A DNA stretch of 64,000 bases from Daedaleopsis sinensis (GCA_033807695.1 CM066304.1:1116001-1180000), one strand, 5' to 3'; shown: positions 43,619 through 57,807, numbered from the stretch's first letter. Notes: generated from the sequence alone by a model not told the origin. Numbers and translations: made by a program.

Positions 43619-46122
43619 ATGTTGCCCCTCAACGCGCTGTCCGCTCTTTTGGCCGCTACGCTCTCTGTCCAGCTCGTCAACGCCCACGGTGTCAACCACC
43701 ACCACAAACGCCAGGCCCCCGCTGCCAGCGCTCCTTCACCTGCGTCGACAGCACCTGCATCGACAGCACCTGCGTCGACAGCGCCTGCGTCGACCTCTGC
43801 CGGAACCCCGGCAACGACGGGTCCTGCACCTTCTGGCACCGGCTCCTACAATGTCCCGCCGCTGTCCGCCATCACGGCGAACATGCCGTCCGGTCCTGTC
43901 CCCACTTTGGCCACAACCTACACCCCGGGCGCGCAACCAACTTACTCGAACGCGCCCCCACTGCCTTCGAAATGTACGTCTTTTTTCTGTCATCTTGTCA
44001 CTTGTGTCTTCCGAAGACACGTCGCTGCTCTCAAGCGCCCAAACATTCACGCTACTGCTCAATTAGCCTCGTGAAAAGCAGTTGCAAACACGTCTCTGAC
44101 TCGGTCTATGGTTATTCAAGATCGAGACAGAGACATGCGAGCCGATGATGGAGGAGGGCATGTTTCAGAGATATGCCCTCCTCTATTTGTCGCGCATATA
44201 GTCCAACCAGCATGCTGGAATGGACTCGTATCAAGGAGCCTCATGGTCTGAGTTACCCGGCCCCCCCTTACGATCGTGACTTTTTATCCGACAAGGGTAT
44301 TGACCGAGCGCTACGAGAATGAACGGACTGCGTTTGTCGGAATGTAGCAGAGCATAGACGTCGGACGAGTCGTCACCATATTCTTCTGGTTTGTTGTATC
44401 ATCCGTCAGAGGTACTGATCACCATGATTCAGTTGTCTTCACCCAGGGCGCGTGGCCCGCATTGGATGTAGTTCCTCCAACCGGTACGTGTGCGAATCAA
44501 TCGCCGGCTGAGTGTCGCTCACTGCACTTTGTAGACTCTGATGAGGTCAAGCAATGGTTGAAGGAGCTCGACGGCCACGACATTCCTAATTTCGCGCCGA
44601 CTGTGGACGGATCATGTGCCACCGATCCGACGGCTGCTGCTCAGGCTCAGCAGCGTGGATGGTGGACGTGTGGCAAATGGACCGCGCCCAACGATATCGT
44701 CGTTTGCCCTGAGAAGTATACTTGGGGTGTCAGTTTCGATGATGGCCCTGCGCCGTACAGTGAGTTCCTACTTTGATTGTTCTTCAATACTAGTCTGATC
44801 CTTCTTGTAACTAGCTCCCAAGCTCCTTAAGTACCTCGAGGACCATGACATCAGCGCCACGTTCTTCGTCGTTGGCTCGCGTGTCATATCGTATCCCGAT
44901 ATCCTCATTGCCGAGTACATGGCTGGTCACGAGATCTCCGTTCACACCTGGTCTCACCACGTACGTGTGCTCTTGAACCTTTATTTCCTTGAAACCATCT
45001 CCTGGTTCTGAACAAGAAGTCGGACAATGTTCTTGTCCAGATTCGTGCAGAGCTTGACTTTGGTTGACCCAGGGTCTGACCGGGGTCTGACCTGGGTCTG
45101 ACCCAGGATCAAGCCCATCTCTGTTCTTGCCGTTGCTCGTGGGTTAGCAGTCGCTGTCAAGCCCCGTCCGTGATTGCATGTTCCTCGCTGCCCAGTGCAT
45201 CACCTTCTGAACCAGGAGATGTTCCGCCTATGTTTCATTATCTCTACTCATCGCCAGGCTCTGACATTCTGTTTTAGCCCCTTACTGCGATGACCAACGA
45301 GCAGATTGTGGCGGAGCTTGGCTGGACCCGTAAGGCGATTCAGGCGGTGCTTGGCGTTACTCCGACGACGATGCGCGCACCGTTCGGTGACATCGGTGAG
45401 TATCCCGGTTTATTCGAGTCGGCGCAGAGCTGACTCTTCATAGATAACCGCGTCCGTGCCATCTCGAACGCGATGGGTCTCCGGCCGATCATCTGGACCA
45501 CCACCCCTGGCGGTGTTGCGTTCGATACGAACGGTAAGTTGTTCGCAATCATGCATGTACAATAAGCCTCATACCGCTGCGCAGACTGGCACGTCCCTGG
45601 TGGCGAGCAGACTGGCGAGTCGCAATTCCAGATCTTCGAAAGCCTTCTTGGCAACGCTTCGACTCTGGACACTGGGTGAGTGCTGAAACAATCGGAAGGG
45701 TAGTCGTGAGACTGACAATGGCTTATAGCTTTATCGTCTTGGAGCACGATCTTTTCGAAATCACCGTCGACCTCGCTGTTGGATACACCCTCGACGCTGC
45801 GCTGAAGCACCAGCCGCCTTTCAAGGTCAGTAACCCGCTTAACATTGTACACACGCTTGGACTAAAACGTGGTGTTTTGTAGCTCGAGTCCATCGGCTCC
45901 TGCCTGAGCATCCCCATGAACGACATGTACAAGGAGACCGCTACGGTTGACATCGTACACTCCAACTCCACGGGCAGTAACTCGACGTCGACCGGCTCTG
46001 GCAGTTCCGGCAAAGGCTCAGGCGCTTCTTCTGAGGGTGGAAACGGGGCTGTTGGCTTGCAGACCTCGATTGTCGGTGTTGTCGCTGCTGCGATCGCCGC
46101 TGTGCTTGCGGGTGCCCTATGA
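43619..46122 (+). CDS. Chitin deacetylase, GPI-anchored, copy 4 (type B)
   Basis: Protein as copy 3. Exons 43619-43973, 44433-44483, 44535-44759, 44815-44960, 45278-45395, 45444-45533, 45585-45675, 45729-45825 and 45883-46122. Confidence 0.95.
44303..44432 (-). pseudogene. Antisense coding relic in deacetylase intron 1, copy 4
   Basis: Same as 32880-33009. Confidence 0.4.
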
Positions 46123-46386
46123 GGGTGTGGACATGAGCCATACTTTGACACGCAACTCTAGACACGCATACAATATACCATTGATACGTTTCCACTGTCA
46201 CTAATGAATGGACATTCACGTCTGGCCTCATGAGTCTATGTACTTGCGCCGCGCGCGAGACTCGATCCAAGTTGACAGTACTAGTCTTGAGCTTGAGCTT
46301 GGACATTGCAAGTTGGTGGGGTTGCCTCGATGGCGTATACATGTGTGGTCGCGACGGGCGGTAGGTATCGCGCATCGAGAGATGCC

Positions 46387-47293
46387 CGCACACGCATGCC
46401 GAGCGTCGCTCGCTCGCTCGTGGGGATTGCGGTCGTGCACGTCGCAGCGTCGCGAGGGCACGCTGCGCCGAGTCCAGCGTGCCCGATTCTGGGAGAACCG
46501 CGGGACGAATCCGGCCATAAGTCCTCGCCATCCCGTCCGTTCCTGCTGAATCAAGGTGTCCTAGGTTCGTCTGAACATTACGCGTCGAACGGGCTACGTT
46601 TCGCGACTATAGGAGGAGGTGGGAAAAATCGTTTTCATTGCAATTTCATGGGCCGCGGCAGAGAAGTCCCTCTCCAGCTCGTCCCTCGCGGCGCAGAGCA
46701 TCCGCACTAGCTACGTACATGTAAGCATGTTGTATATAACCTGTACGACCAGTTTGTGTAGCAATAAACGGTGTTCTCAAATTCGAGATAGAGACCACCT
46801 CCATCATGGCCGGTGTTAACAGCCAGCTCATTTCATACTGTACACTGCGCTTGTGCGCTGCACACTCACGGGCGCACGCATGTAGAGCGTCGCTCTGTCG
46901 TGCAGATTGTAGTCGTGCACGGCGCAGCGTCGCGAGGGCACGAAGTCGCGAGTCCGCCGGGTCCCACTCTGCTCGTACAGGCTCCCTCCGCGCCAGAGAT
47001 CCGGACATAACGCCTCGCCGTCCCGTCCGTTCGCGCTGAAACAAGACGTCCCAGGTTCGTTCAACCGTTTCGCATCGGACGGGCCCTGTTTCGAGACGAT
47101 CGGGGGCGGTCGAAAAAGTCGCGTTCATTGCGATTTCATGGGGCGCCACAGAGAATCGACTCTCCCGCTCGTCCATCGCCATGGAGAACGTCCGAACCAC
47201 CTGTAGATGTGTAAGCATGTTGTATACGACGTGTACGACCGGTTTGCGTGACCATAAACGATGTTTCGAAATTCGAGTTTAGCACCACCCTCA
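46387..47293. repeat. R1/R2 duplication, unit 5
   Basis: Same as unit 4. Confidence 0.8.
46396..46710 (+). CDS. Small ORF of module R1, copy 5
   Basis: Same as copy 4. Confidence 0.3.
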   Translation: MPSVARSLVGIAVVHVAASRGHAAPSPACPILGEPRDESGHKSSPSRPFLLNQGVLGSSEHYASNGLRFATIGGGGKNRFHCNFMGRGREVPLQLVPRGAEHPH

Positions 47294-47444
47294 AAACGCC
47301 GGTCAAGAGGATCTCGGCGTTGCCGGTATTCTGACCCCAACGGGATGCTGGCGTTGGCTCGAGCATCATGTCGCATCATAATAGTCATGTCAGCAGTCGA
47401 TTCCGGGCCCAGGAACATGCGGAGTACGGTGAACGTCCTCGGCC

Positions 47445-47597
47445 GGCAGGAGGGCACTCCTGCCATTCTCTCGAAATCCGCATGTTCCCGACTTGGAAGC
47501 GACTGCAGATGATAAATATAGACTCGGACGACCTGGGATGGTCGTTGTCTCGGAGATCCGAGAAGAAACGAGTGCGCAATAAGCATTATTGCGCTCG
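47445..47597. other. Cluster of four inverted repeats, unit 5
   Basis: Same as unit 4. Confidence 0.45.
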
Positions 47598-47890
47598 ATG
47601 TGCGCGGTTTTAGGCATGTCACGCGGATATCTCTAAGAATGCATATCTATGGCGCTGGGATCGTGTCCACCCGCGTTCTACAAGTCGTGCGGCATGCGAC
47701 GAGCCACACGCGATGCAGAGGGCACGCTTCTACCGACGGTGAAGCAGCCTGCAGCTCGCCGGAGAGCGGTATTGGGAGCAAGTCCTACACGGGTGACTGA
47801 CGGCCGCGCATACGGCCGCACCCCTTCGTACCCTGTGCGTGACATGCCACAGGTCGCGCGCACGCCGTCGCACCAGCGTTCTTACAAGGA

Positions 47891-49685
47891 TCAAACGGGG
47901 ATACTACAGCCAACGTAAGGCTCCCTGAGGAGCACTACGGGCTGTAGCTCCCTCCGAGTCGAGAGCAGCGTCCGGATCGCATAGGCATGGGCACCCGCCA
48001 CTATGCGTCTACAGCGGAGTGGACCGGGATGGTAGCGAGGTCGTTCTGGTCGCAGATGGCGCCGTCTCGCGTGAAAACCGAGTCGAGACTAGTACGTACC
48101 TGCATAGTGATCTGTCGGCGAGAACGGCATCGGACACTGCGAGACAGTCGCGAATAGATACTAGACATACAATGTAGTCAGCTCCGGCTCAAGGTTTGGT
48201 CATTCAAGGTACTTACTACTAGTGTTTGCTTCAACGAAGAATGCTAGCATTCCTGTCACTGCCGTGAGCACTAATGCACAGCTCAGACGTGCGAGAAAAT
48301 GACGTACCTCTAATCTATCTGAGTGGTCAAGCCGCATGTTTGTACGAGGTAATCTGGATATAAGGGCATGGTCAGTGTGTGATCACTAGTAGTCATGTGT
48401 CTCGGACGGACTCACTGCAGGTCATCTCACATGAGGATCGGTTGCGCGCATGGCGGAGTCCAACATCGTCGCGGGCCGATGCTAGTGACAGTGAGAGTCT
48501 AGAGTTAGTAAACCGGTATGCGAAGTGTAAGCGCGACTTACCACTTCGCACTTATGTCTGCGCATCCGAACACTAGCATAAGGGGGAGAGCGGAGAAGAG
48601 CATAGATGCACGCAGCAGAGCAACGCGGTCCGTGGTCGGCCATTGTCCACCGGCGCGCACACCCGTCACTGTCATACGGGAAGTCAGAACAGGTCTATAC
48701 ACACTAGTACTCCCGACGAGGACGTACCTGTCACTGACGCGTGTGACGAGACGACGAATCTCGTCGCCCGACGCGCGTCGTCGGCCTACTGCGAACGTGT
48801 GAGCCGGCACCCGGTGGTATGTAATACCGTACGGCGACGGGCTACGTACCGGACTCGTGGTGGTCTGAAAGTGAGAGACGTCAGCGCATAACGACGAGCA
48901 GTTACTGGTTGATGAACGTACCAGTGGCTCGTGATACTCCGATGGCCATAGGACCGGCGGTGCATCCACGGCACAGGCCGGGTCTGCCCATGTGTATTGT
49001 GAACTTCCAAGATGGGCCGCGTCCGAGTGTGCTGTAAGTGTCATTGAGAACTTGAGCTGGCACTAACGGGGAGGTCTGACGTACCTGACGGACGTGTGTG
49101 ACGGTAATATGCCGCCGGCCTGACATATAGTACGGGACGAGTGCACTAGCGAGAATCATCGTTAGCCTGTTGAAGCGTCAGGTCATAGTACAAGTATAAC
49201 TCACTTGTATCCGCGTGCCAATCCTGTAGAGCCTACAGCCACACGAACGTCAGCGCACAGCCATAGATAGCCACGCAAAAGACGTGCGTACTGGCGGTCC
49301 GCGAGACATCAGGCGCGACCGCCGCGCACATGCAGCAGAGTCGGACACTACCGCCAGCTGGCAGCAGCAGGCACGGTGCGGACGCCACGAAAGTCCCCGA
49401 GTCGTCCGCGCGGCCCCGACAGGTTGCCGGACCGGCGCACGCGCTACAGCCAAATGTTGTCAGAGGCGCGCCTCGCAGTATGAAGGGAAGCGAATGTGCA
49501 TACCGAGCGCGTCGATCCTAAGTGCGTCATCGTCGCGACGCCAAGCGCCATACTCATCTCCTGCACAGAGTACGCGGTCAGCAGTGGAATGCACGCGAAG
49601 AGACATAGACGCGTACCAGAACGAGGGCGGCACAGTCGATTGCGACTCCGCGGCGAGGGCGTGCAGGCGAGATCAGAGGCGTGAC
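47891..49685 (-). CDS. G1, unknown function, copy 5
   Basis: Same as copy 4; ATG at 49557. Confidence 0.5.
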
Positions 49686-50504
49686 CTGAGTGCGGCGGGG
49701 CAGTCAGTGATCACCGCGAACGAGGGTCCCGACGTCGTGCAGGCGGGGGAGCTCACCGGGAAGCAGGGCGCAGGTGCGTCGAGCGTCGGCAGTGCGGTGA
49801 ACGGCGAGGGCGCATGCAGAGAGGAGAGGGGGAGGGGGAGTGGAGAAGAGGGAGAGGGAGAGGTGGGGATGCTGAGACTCGAGTCGCGTCGAGGTACTTG
49901 TAACCTTTGGTGCTGGTCCGTGCACGCCTTGTCTCGATCGCTCCCTCTTCTGGGTGCGGGGTCCTCGGAGGAATGACGGCAGGGGCATGTGCTAGACGTC
50001 CACGGACCGAGGTGCCCAGCCAACCAGAGGAGGACACGGGAATGCGAGCGGGCTGGAGCATCGAGCGTGGGGATGGCCAGAGAGATGGAAGACGACGCAG
50101 ACAGATTTTGAGCACAAAGAGACGTTCGGAGGAATGGACGCAAGTCTCGCTTAGCGCATGAGGCGCCAGGGCCGCGATCGTCGCACTTTGTGGCCCCAAT
50201 CGTCGTAGAATTGTTCGCCGGGGGCAGGAGGAAAGGGTCTCCGTCCAAAGCAGCGTTCTGGCGTACTTTCCATGAGTTCGGCGAGTCCGGGCTGCATGGG
50301 AGCCCTCGGAGTATGTGTACCTACTTCGGGTCATGTAATGTACGCCTCCGTAAGCTGTATCGAGCTGGCTGATTTCGTACTGTACTCACCGTAGTGGATT
50401 TTTCGACAAATCGGAACACAGCTGCAGAGTCCGCGGTCTGTGTCGACTTTGGACTGCTTAATAGACCTGTGCTATGATCTCGCATATGTCAGAGATATAT
50501 ACAC

Positions 50505-51099
50505 ATGTCTTCGTCTTTGAGAGTCGTCAGTCAGAGGTGGAGAAGGCAGGAAACAGACCGGAGGACGTCCGTGGCGGAAGCGGAAAGCAAAGTTGGGTTG
50601 CGAAGCGCCCGGCGGTGAGTCGTGCGAATCCGATCCTTCTCGCCCAAAATGGATGTTCAACCTCTTTCCTCACTTCAGGTTAAGAGTACGAGCTATCCCG
50701 CAGCGCAAAGGTGCGTAATATCTCTCTATAGTACTTGTTTACTCAGCTACAATGCTGAAGCGCATCTCATGGCATATGTCTGACTAGGAAAGTACCTCCC
50801 ACTGCCAGTGCAACTTGAACAAGTCGTGACGATCTCTGACTTTAGGTCTGTCAACGACGTGTTCAGCAACGCGGTTCGCGATGGTGTACGTGTAGTATGT
50901 GCTCTGGACCGTGCTAGCTGCATTGCGCCTCAAACCGACTGCGAAAACGCGCTGCGCGCGAGCATTGAATTATACACCCGTCGGCAAGCGTGCTATTCTT
51001 ACTGCTTACTGCTAGAATGCTAACTCGCCCAACCAGCAGGACCACGTGCGACAAGCATCTCACGTCGACGATCAAATGCTCAGGGTCTGTCGCTCATGA
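50505..51099 (+). CDS. G3, unknown function, copy 5
   Basis: Same as copy 4. Confidence 0.4.
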
Positions 51100-51352
51100 C
51101 GAGTAAGTACAAGGAGCTTCATTCAAACAGTCTACTTATACGTGCTCAGTAAGGTCGCGCCCCCCATCCAGTCTGAGTTCGCCATGCTTGCTGACGTGCT
51201 CCTCACGAGGAGACGCACCCGTGCGCGCGAAGGCAAGTAAGTGCTGCGTGTCCCAAGACCTGAGGACTACATTCTCATCCTCCGTCACACCACTTGAATA
51301 TACACGCGCGCGCCGACACGTCCAGGACCCGCTCCTCTCCAGTACCTTCCCC

Positions 51353-52143
51353 TCGCGCCCGATCCCTGCTTTCGCCCGACTCCGCCCCCCGCTCGCGCAC
51401 ACTCCCCATGGGACGCACGCGTCCGCGCAACGGGACGATGTGTGCCGACGGCCGGCCATGCCTGGAGACGACGCGCCGAGCGAAAACCTTCGTTCCGCGC
51501 CGTCCTCGGAGGGGGGCAGCTGCTCAGGCGGTCTGACCTTGCAGTACTCCGTAGGGATGATCGCGGTCCTCCCGGAAGTGCGCGCCCCGCCTCTCTCTCC
51601 CGCGCGCTCATCGACATCTCTCGCACTGATAGGACGAGCACGTCCGCGCAACGGGACGACGTGTGCCGACGGCCGGCCATGCATGGGGCGGACGCGCCGA
51701 GCGGAAATCCTCGTTTCGTTCCGCGCCGTCCGCGGAGCTGGGTATACCTGCTCAGCTGGCGCTGGCCTCGCGGCCCGACCTTGCAGAACTCCGCAGGGAT
51801 GATCGCGGTCTTCCCAGAACCGCGCACTCCGCCCCCCGCCCGCGCCCGCGCCCGCTCCTCTCTCGGACTCGGCGCACCGCGACGATGTGTGTCACTGTCG
51901 ACGTCCGGCCATGCCTGGGGCGGACGCGCCGGCCTCAGAGCTGGCAGTGGGTAGCTGCTCGGTGGGCCTCGCGCCCGACGGTGCAGAACTCCGCAGGGAT
52001 GATCGCGGTCTTCCCGGAAGTGCGCACTGCGCCTCCCGCTCGCGCCCGCTCCTCTCCCGCACTCGTGGCGCATGGCGCATGGCGCAACGGGACGGCGAAG
52101 GCCGTCTGGGCGAGTGCTGGGGGCAAGAGCGCGCAGACCCGAG
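51353..52143. repeat. GC-rich minisatellite, unit 5
   Basis: Same as unit 4. Confidence 0.7.
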
Positions 52144-52688
52144 TCTCCGGCGGCACTCGGATGCCACCCGCTATCCGCCACCCGCCGTCTGGCGCGGGCG
52201 GCAGGCCGCAGCCACAGCCTCGGCATGGACGTGGACACGGTGCCCCCGTTCTGACTCCGCACGCTCTTCTCCGACGGCGTCCGCGTCGCCGGGCCCTGGG
52301 TACGTGCGTGCAGCGGCCTCTCTGCTGGGTCTGCGCGCAGGCCAGTGCTGCACGTCCGGCGCAGGATCCGAAGCGCACGCACTCCACGACGTCTATGCCA
52401 GCCCCGGGGACGGAGGCGTCGAGCAGGCTGGGTAGGCGGGAGAGGCCGACGGCCGCTCGATTTGGGCAGGCTTAACGCGCCGCGGCGCACGACGAACGGG
52501 CCGGGGCGTTGACCGCGCCCCCGACTCTGAGCTCTGAACGTTGAACGTTGAACGGCGGCGCGCGGGCGAGCGGCGAGGCGAGGCGCAGACGCGTTCCGGT
52601 GCGGTGGATCTGTCGCCCGCCACATGTGGTAGCGTACTTCCATGCTTGTCGTGTCAGGGCTGGAGGACTGGGGTTAGCACGACGCGGC

Positions 52689-53867
52689 GTCTTGACTCAC
52701 ATGGGGGAGAAGATGTCTGCGTCCGAGTAGGCGGGCACGTCCCCGGAGACACTCGCACGAGGGGCTTGAGGCGGCTCGCATGTGCGGAAGACGGGACGTC
52801 GCCCGAGGGTGCAGTTCATAGATTGTATTTGCCGTTTGTGCTGCTCGTAGGGAATGCATTACAGTGACTGTAGCTAGCAGAAGAGCGCGGTCTCTGTATT
52901 ACTATTGAACCTCGCACCTGAGAGTCATCGAGAGGGAATTCCCGGTGGGCCGATGTGTCTCGGAAGAGGGGAAGCGCGAGGAGCGTCTGCAAGCGACGTC
53001 CGATGGCGGGCCCTCCGGGTTCGCCGAGGACGTCACGGTGCGCCGCCCGTGCTGGCTCGTCCTGTTCGCGCACTCTCGTGCGGATCTCCTGCAGAGCATG
53101 GCGAATGAGCTTAGAGCGCGGCGAACGGCGGACAAAGGCTGCACATACCTGATGAGGAGGGGCGGCGGCCTGCTCGGAAGTCTGGGCAGTCTGGGCGGAG
53201 AGGCACACATGCTCGTGTGACAGCGGGGGATTCCGATTTGTGTCTGACGCTGCGCGCAGTTGCGGATGAGATGACTGCGAGCAGCGGGCTACTGGACTTG
53301 GAGAACGGCTCACTATGAGCACGGCTCGAGCTCACCTGAGATAGCGGACGGGACGGCGGGGAACGTACATGAGTGACTCGGACGTCGGGCTCGGGACGCT
53401 GGGATCGCACCATGTGGTTACCCCGCGGGGGGTGCGGTCCGGGTGCATGGAAGTGCGACCCTGGCCGTGGTGGCCGGGCGCAACGATGGGGAGCCGAGCA
53501 GTGAGGTCAATGTGTCGCAACGACACGGCCTGTGCGGCTGGATGTGACCGAGAGCGAGGACGGCGGACGTGGCGGGTCGCCTAGGTATACACGCACCTTG
53601 AGTACGGATCAACTGCATTGGACGGCGCCGTCGGGTCGTGTAACGGCAATATGCATCAAGGCGTAGGTAGAGAGATGTACAGAAGTGGACAAATGGTATG
53701 ACTTACGGCGAGACTGGCAGAGAGAAGGCGGGGAAGACAAGTGTCGTGAGACGGCGGGAGAAGTCGGCGAGGTCTAGTAGTCGTCGAGGAGAGCGCACGT
53801 CTTCGGGGAAAGATACAGGCACCTACCTAGTCGAGCGGGGACGTCGTCAGTGTGCGTGAGATCGTCA
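52689..53867 (-). other. G2, minus-strand splice-dense region, unit 5
   Basis: Same as units 3 and 4. Confidence 0.35.
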
Positions 53868-54004
53868 TGGGCAGCGGGCGGGCGGGCGCAGAGAACGACG
53901 GGCGGGCGGGCACAGAGAGCGGCGGGCGGGCGCAGAAACGGCGGGCGGGCGCAGAAACGGCGGGCGGGCGCAGAGAACGGCGGGCGGGCGCAGAGAACGA
54001 CGGA
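53868..54004. repeat. Short GC VNTR, expanded form, unit 5
   Basis: Same as unit 3. Confidence 0.75.
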
Positions 54005-54797
54005 CACGAGCCCGGCAGAGCAGAGCGCTGGCTGAGGATGCTGTCGAGGTCAGGGTCCGTCGGCGGAGGAGTGGGAGGAAGACGGTGGAGATCTCGGACC
54101 GGGGAAACGACAGGTGACAGGTGGAGAGGAGGGGAGGGATCGCGCAGGAACGAATCGGGAATTTTGAATTTAGGACGGATGTGGACATGTGCTGGCGGCG
54201 TGCGGCGCTCGGGGGTCGCGGAGGGCACAGAGTCCGGTTGTAATCGACAAGCTCGAAGATCAACAGGCAGGATAGTCAGTTATCGAGGTTCATGTGCGTC
54301 GAGAGACGGCAGGGGAGGGCTTTTCGGGCAGTAGGATTGAGTATTGCGTTGAACGGAGTCGACGACGGCGACGAACTGGCCGTCGGTGGCCGTGAGGGAG
54401 GCAGAAAAGTGCAGACGGGCGGGGGCAGGCGCTCGGTGTCCGAGTCTCCCGCTCGGTGGGCGTATCCGGGCGCGCGGAGGAGACAGCGGCATGGAAGAGT
54501 GCCTGTAACGCGCAAGTCAGGATGAGACGGCGACACGGACTAAAGAGTGCATACATTCATGCAGCTGGGTCAGCGGGACGAGGAGGTCATCCTCGTCGCC
54601 GTTGCTGCTGCCGCCGTCGCCGGCGTGTTCGCAGTGAGCGTCGAGTGCGAGGGCAGCCGTCGTGGTGGTCGAGAGCAAGTCGAGAGCAAGAGGGACGGGG
54701 TAGCGCTGGGAGGGACGCGCCGCTACGGAACGCCGGAGCCGAGGAGTGGCGCCCGTGCAGCTAAGATCGCAGCCGCCCAGCTGGCCACAACCCACAC

Positions 54798-55039
54798 CGT
54801 CCAGATTACAGCCCATCTCCCGTCCAGATTACTGACCACCTCCCGTCCAGAGGTTCGACTTGCATCTCGCGCATCTCACCAGCCCACGCAGATCCCCGCT
54901 CGATCCCCGCTCTCGGCAGATCTGACCGTCGTCGTCACCAAGCTTGTTTCCATCCCAGTTCTCCTCTCTCTACCACCATCTCCTCCTATGCCCACCCCGC
55001 ACCGCGACTCGCGCCCTCTGCGGCTTTCTATCCACCACA
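54798..55039 (+). promoter_or_regulatory. Promoter and leader of chitin deacetylase copy 5
   Basis: CGTCCAG at 54798, 54822 and 54844. Upstream ATG at 54988. Confidence 0.5.
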
Positions 55040-57543
55040 ATGTTGCCCCTCAACGCGCTGTCCGCTCTTTTGGCCGCTACGCTCTCTGTCCAGCTCGTCA
55101 ACGCCCACGGTGTCAACCACCACCACAAACGCCAGGCCCCCGCTGCCAGCGCTCCTTCACCTGCGTCGACAGCACCTGCATCGACAGCACCTGCGTCGAC
55201 AGCGCCTGCGTCGACCTCTGCCGGAACCCCGGCAACGACGGGTCCTGCACCTTCTGGCACCGGCTCCTACAATGTCCCGCCGCTGTCCGCCATCACGGCG
55301 AACATGCCGTCCGGTCCTGTCCCCACTTTGGCCACAACCTACACCCCGGGCGCGCAACCAACTTACTCGAACGCGCCCCCACTGCCTTCGAAATGTACGT
55401 CTTTTTTCTGTCATCTTGTCACTTGTGTCTTCCGAAGACACGTCGCTGCTCTCAAGCGCCCAAACATTCACGCTACTGCTCAATTAGCCTCGTGAAAAGC
55501 AGTTGCAAACACGTCTCTGACTCGGTCTATGGTTATTCAAGATCGAGACAGAGACATGCGAGCCGATGATGGAGGAGGGCATGTTTCAGAGATATGCCCT
55601 CCTCTATTTGTCGCGCATATAGTCCAACCAGCATGCTGGAATGGACTCGTATCAAGGAGCCTCATGGTCTGAGTTACCCGGCCCCCCCTTACGATCGTGA
55701 CTTTTTATCCGACAAGGGTATTGACCGAGCGCTACGAGAATGAACGGACTGCGTTTGTCGGAATGTAGCAGAGCATAGACGTCGGACGAGTCGTCACCAT
55801 ATTCTTCTGGTTTGTTGTATCATCCGTCAGAGGTACTGATCACCATGATTCAGTTGTCTTCACCCAGGGCGCGTGGCCCGCATTGGATGTAGTTCCTCCA
55901 ACCGGTACGTGTGCGAATCAATCGCCGGCTGAGTGTCGCTCACTGCACTTTGTAGACTCTGATGAGGTCAAGCAATGGTTGAAGGAGCTCGACGGCCACG
56001 ACATTCCTAATTTCGCGCCGACTGTGGACGGATCATGTGCCACCGATCCGACGGCTGCTGCTCAGGCTCAGCAGCGTGGATGGTGGACGTGTGGCAAATG
56101 GACCGCGCCCAACGATATCGTCGTTTGCCCTGAGAAGTATACTTGGGGTGTCAGTTTCGATGATGGCCCTGCGCCGTACAGTGAGTTCCTACTTTGATTG
56201 TTCTTCAATACTAGTCTGATCCTTCTTGTAACTAGCTCCCAAGCTCCTTAAGTACCTCGAGGACCATGACATCAGCGCCACGTTCTTCGTCGTTGGCTCG
56301 CGTGTCATATCGTATCCCGATATCCTCATTGCCGAGTACATGGCTGGTCACGAGATCTCCGTTCACACCTGGTCTCACCACGTACGTGTGCTCTTGAACC
56401 TTTATTTCCTTGAAACCATCTCCTGGTTCTGAACAAGAAGTCGGACAATGTTCTTGTCCAGATTCGTGCAGAGCTTGACTTTGGTTGACCCAGGGTCTGA
56501 CCGGGGTCTGACCTGGGTCTGACCCAGGATCAAGCCCATCTCTGTTCTTGCCGTTGCTCGTGGGTTAGCAGTCGCTGTCAAGCCCCGTCCGTGATTGCAT
56601 GTTCCTCGCTGCCCAGTGCATCACCTTCTGAACCAGGAGATGTTCCGCCTATGTTTCATTATCTCTACTCATCGCCAGGCTCTGACATTCTGTTTTAGCC
56701 CCTTACTGCGATGACCAACGAGCAGATTGTGGCGGAGCTTGGCTGGACCCGTAAGGCGATTCAGGCGGTGCTTGGCGTTACTCCGACGACGATGCGCGCA
56801 CCGTTCGGTGACATCGGTGAGTATCCCGGTTTATTCGAGTCGGCGCAGAGCTGACTCTTCATAGATAACCGCGTCCGTGCCATCTCGAACGCGATGGGTC
56901 TCCGGCCGATCATCTGGACCACCACCCCTGGCGGTGTTGCGTTCGATACGAACGGTAAGTTGTTCGCAATCATGCATGTACAATAAGCCTCATACCGCTG
57001 CGCAGACTGGCACGTCCCTGGTGGCGAGCAGACTGGCGAGTCGCAATTCCAGATCTTCGAAAGCCTTCTTGGCAACGCTTCGACTCTGGACACTGGGTGA
57101 GTGCTGAAACAATCGGAAGGGTAGTCGTGAGACTGACAATGGCTTATAGCTTTATCGTCTTGGAGCACGATCTTTTCGAAATCACCGTCGACCTCGCTGT
57201 TGGATACACCCTCGACGCTGCGCTGAAGCACCAGCCGCCTTTCAAGGTCAGTAACCCGCTTAACATTGTACACACGCTTGGACTAAAACGTGGTGTTTTG
57301 TAGCTCGAGTCCATCGGCTCCTGCCTGAGCATCCCCATGAACGACATGTACAAGGAGACCGCTACGGTTGACATCGTACACTCCAACTCCACGGGCAGTA
57401 ACTCGACGTCGACCGGCTCTGGCAGTTCCGGCAAAGGCTCAGGCGCTTCTTCTGAGGGTGGAAACGGGGCTGTTGGCTTGCAGACCTCGATTGTCGGTGT
57501 TGTCGCTGCTGCGATCGCCGCTGTGCTTGCGGGTGCCCTATGA
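55040..57543 (+). CDS. Chitin deacetylase, GPI-anchored, copy 5 (type B)
   Basis: Protein as copies 3 and 4. Exons 55040-55394, 55854-55904, 55956-56180, 56236-56381, 56699-56816, 56865-56954, 57006-57096, 57150-57246 and 57304-57543. Confidence 0.95.
55724..55853 (-). pseudogene. Antisense coding relic in deacetylase intron 1, copy 5
   Basis: Same as 32880-33009. Confidence 0.4.
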
Positions 57544-57807
57544 GGGTGTGGACATGAGCCATACTTTGACACGCAACTCTAGACACGCATACAATATACC
57601 ATTGATACGTTTCCACTGTCACTAATGAATGGACATTCACGTCTGGCCTCATGAGTCTATGTACTTGCGCCGCGCGCGAGACTCGATCCAAGTTGACAGT
57701 ACTAGTCTTGAGCTTGAGCTTGGACATTGCAAGTTGGTGGGGTTGCCTCGATGGCGTATACATGTGTGGTCGCGACGGGCGGTAGGTATCGCGCATCGAG
57801 AGATGCC

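Larger units (their letters stand above)
34923..46346. repeat. Tandem array unit 4 (11424 bp)
   Basis: The left part defines a third lineage, shared almost base for base with units 5 and 6. The right part is type B. A patch at about 42.84-43.42 kb differs from units 3 and 5 and partly resembles type A (no TATTGCGTTGAACGG insert). Confidence 0.95.
46347..57767. repeat. Tandem array unit 5 (11421 bp)
   Basis: Nearly identical to unit 4 (offset 11423, then 11421 after the 42.84-43.42 kb patch, where unit 5 follows unit 3). Confidence 0.95.
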
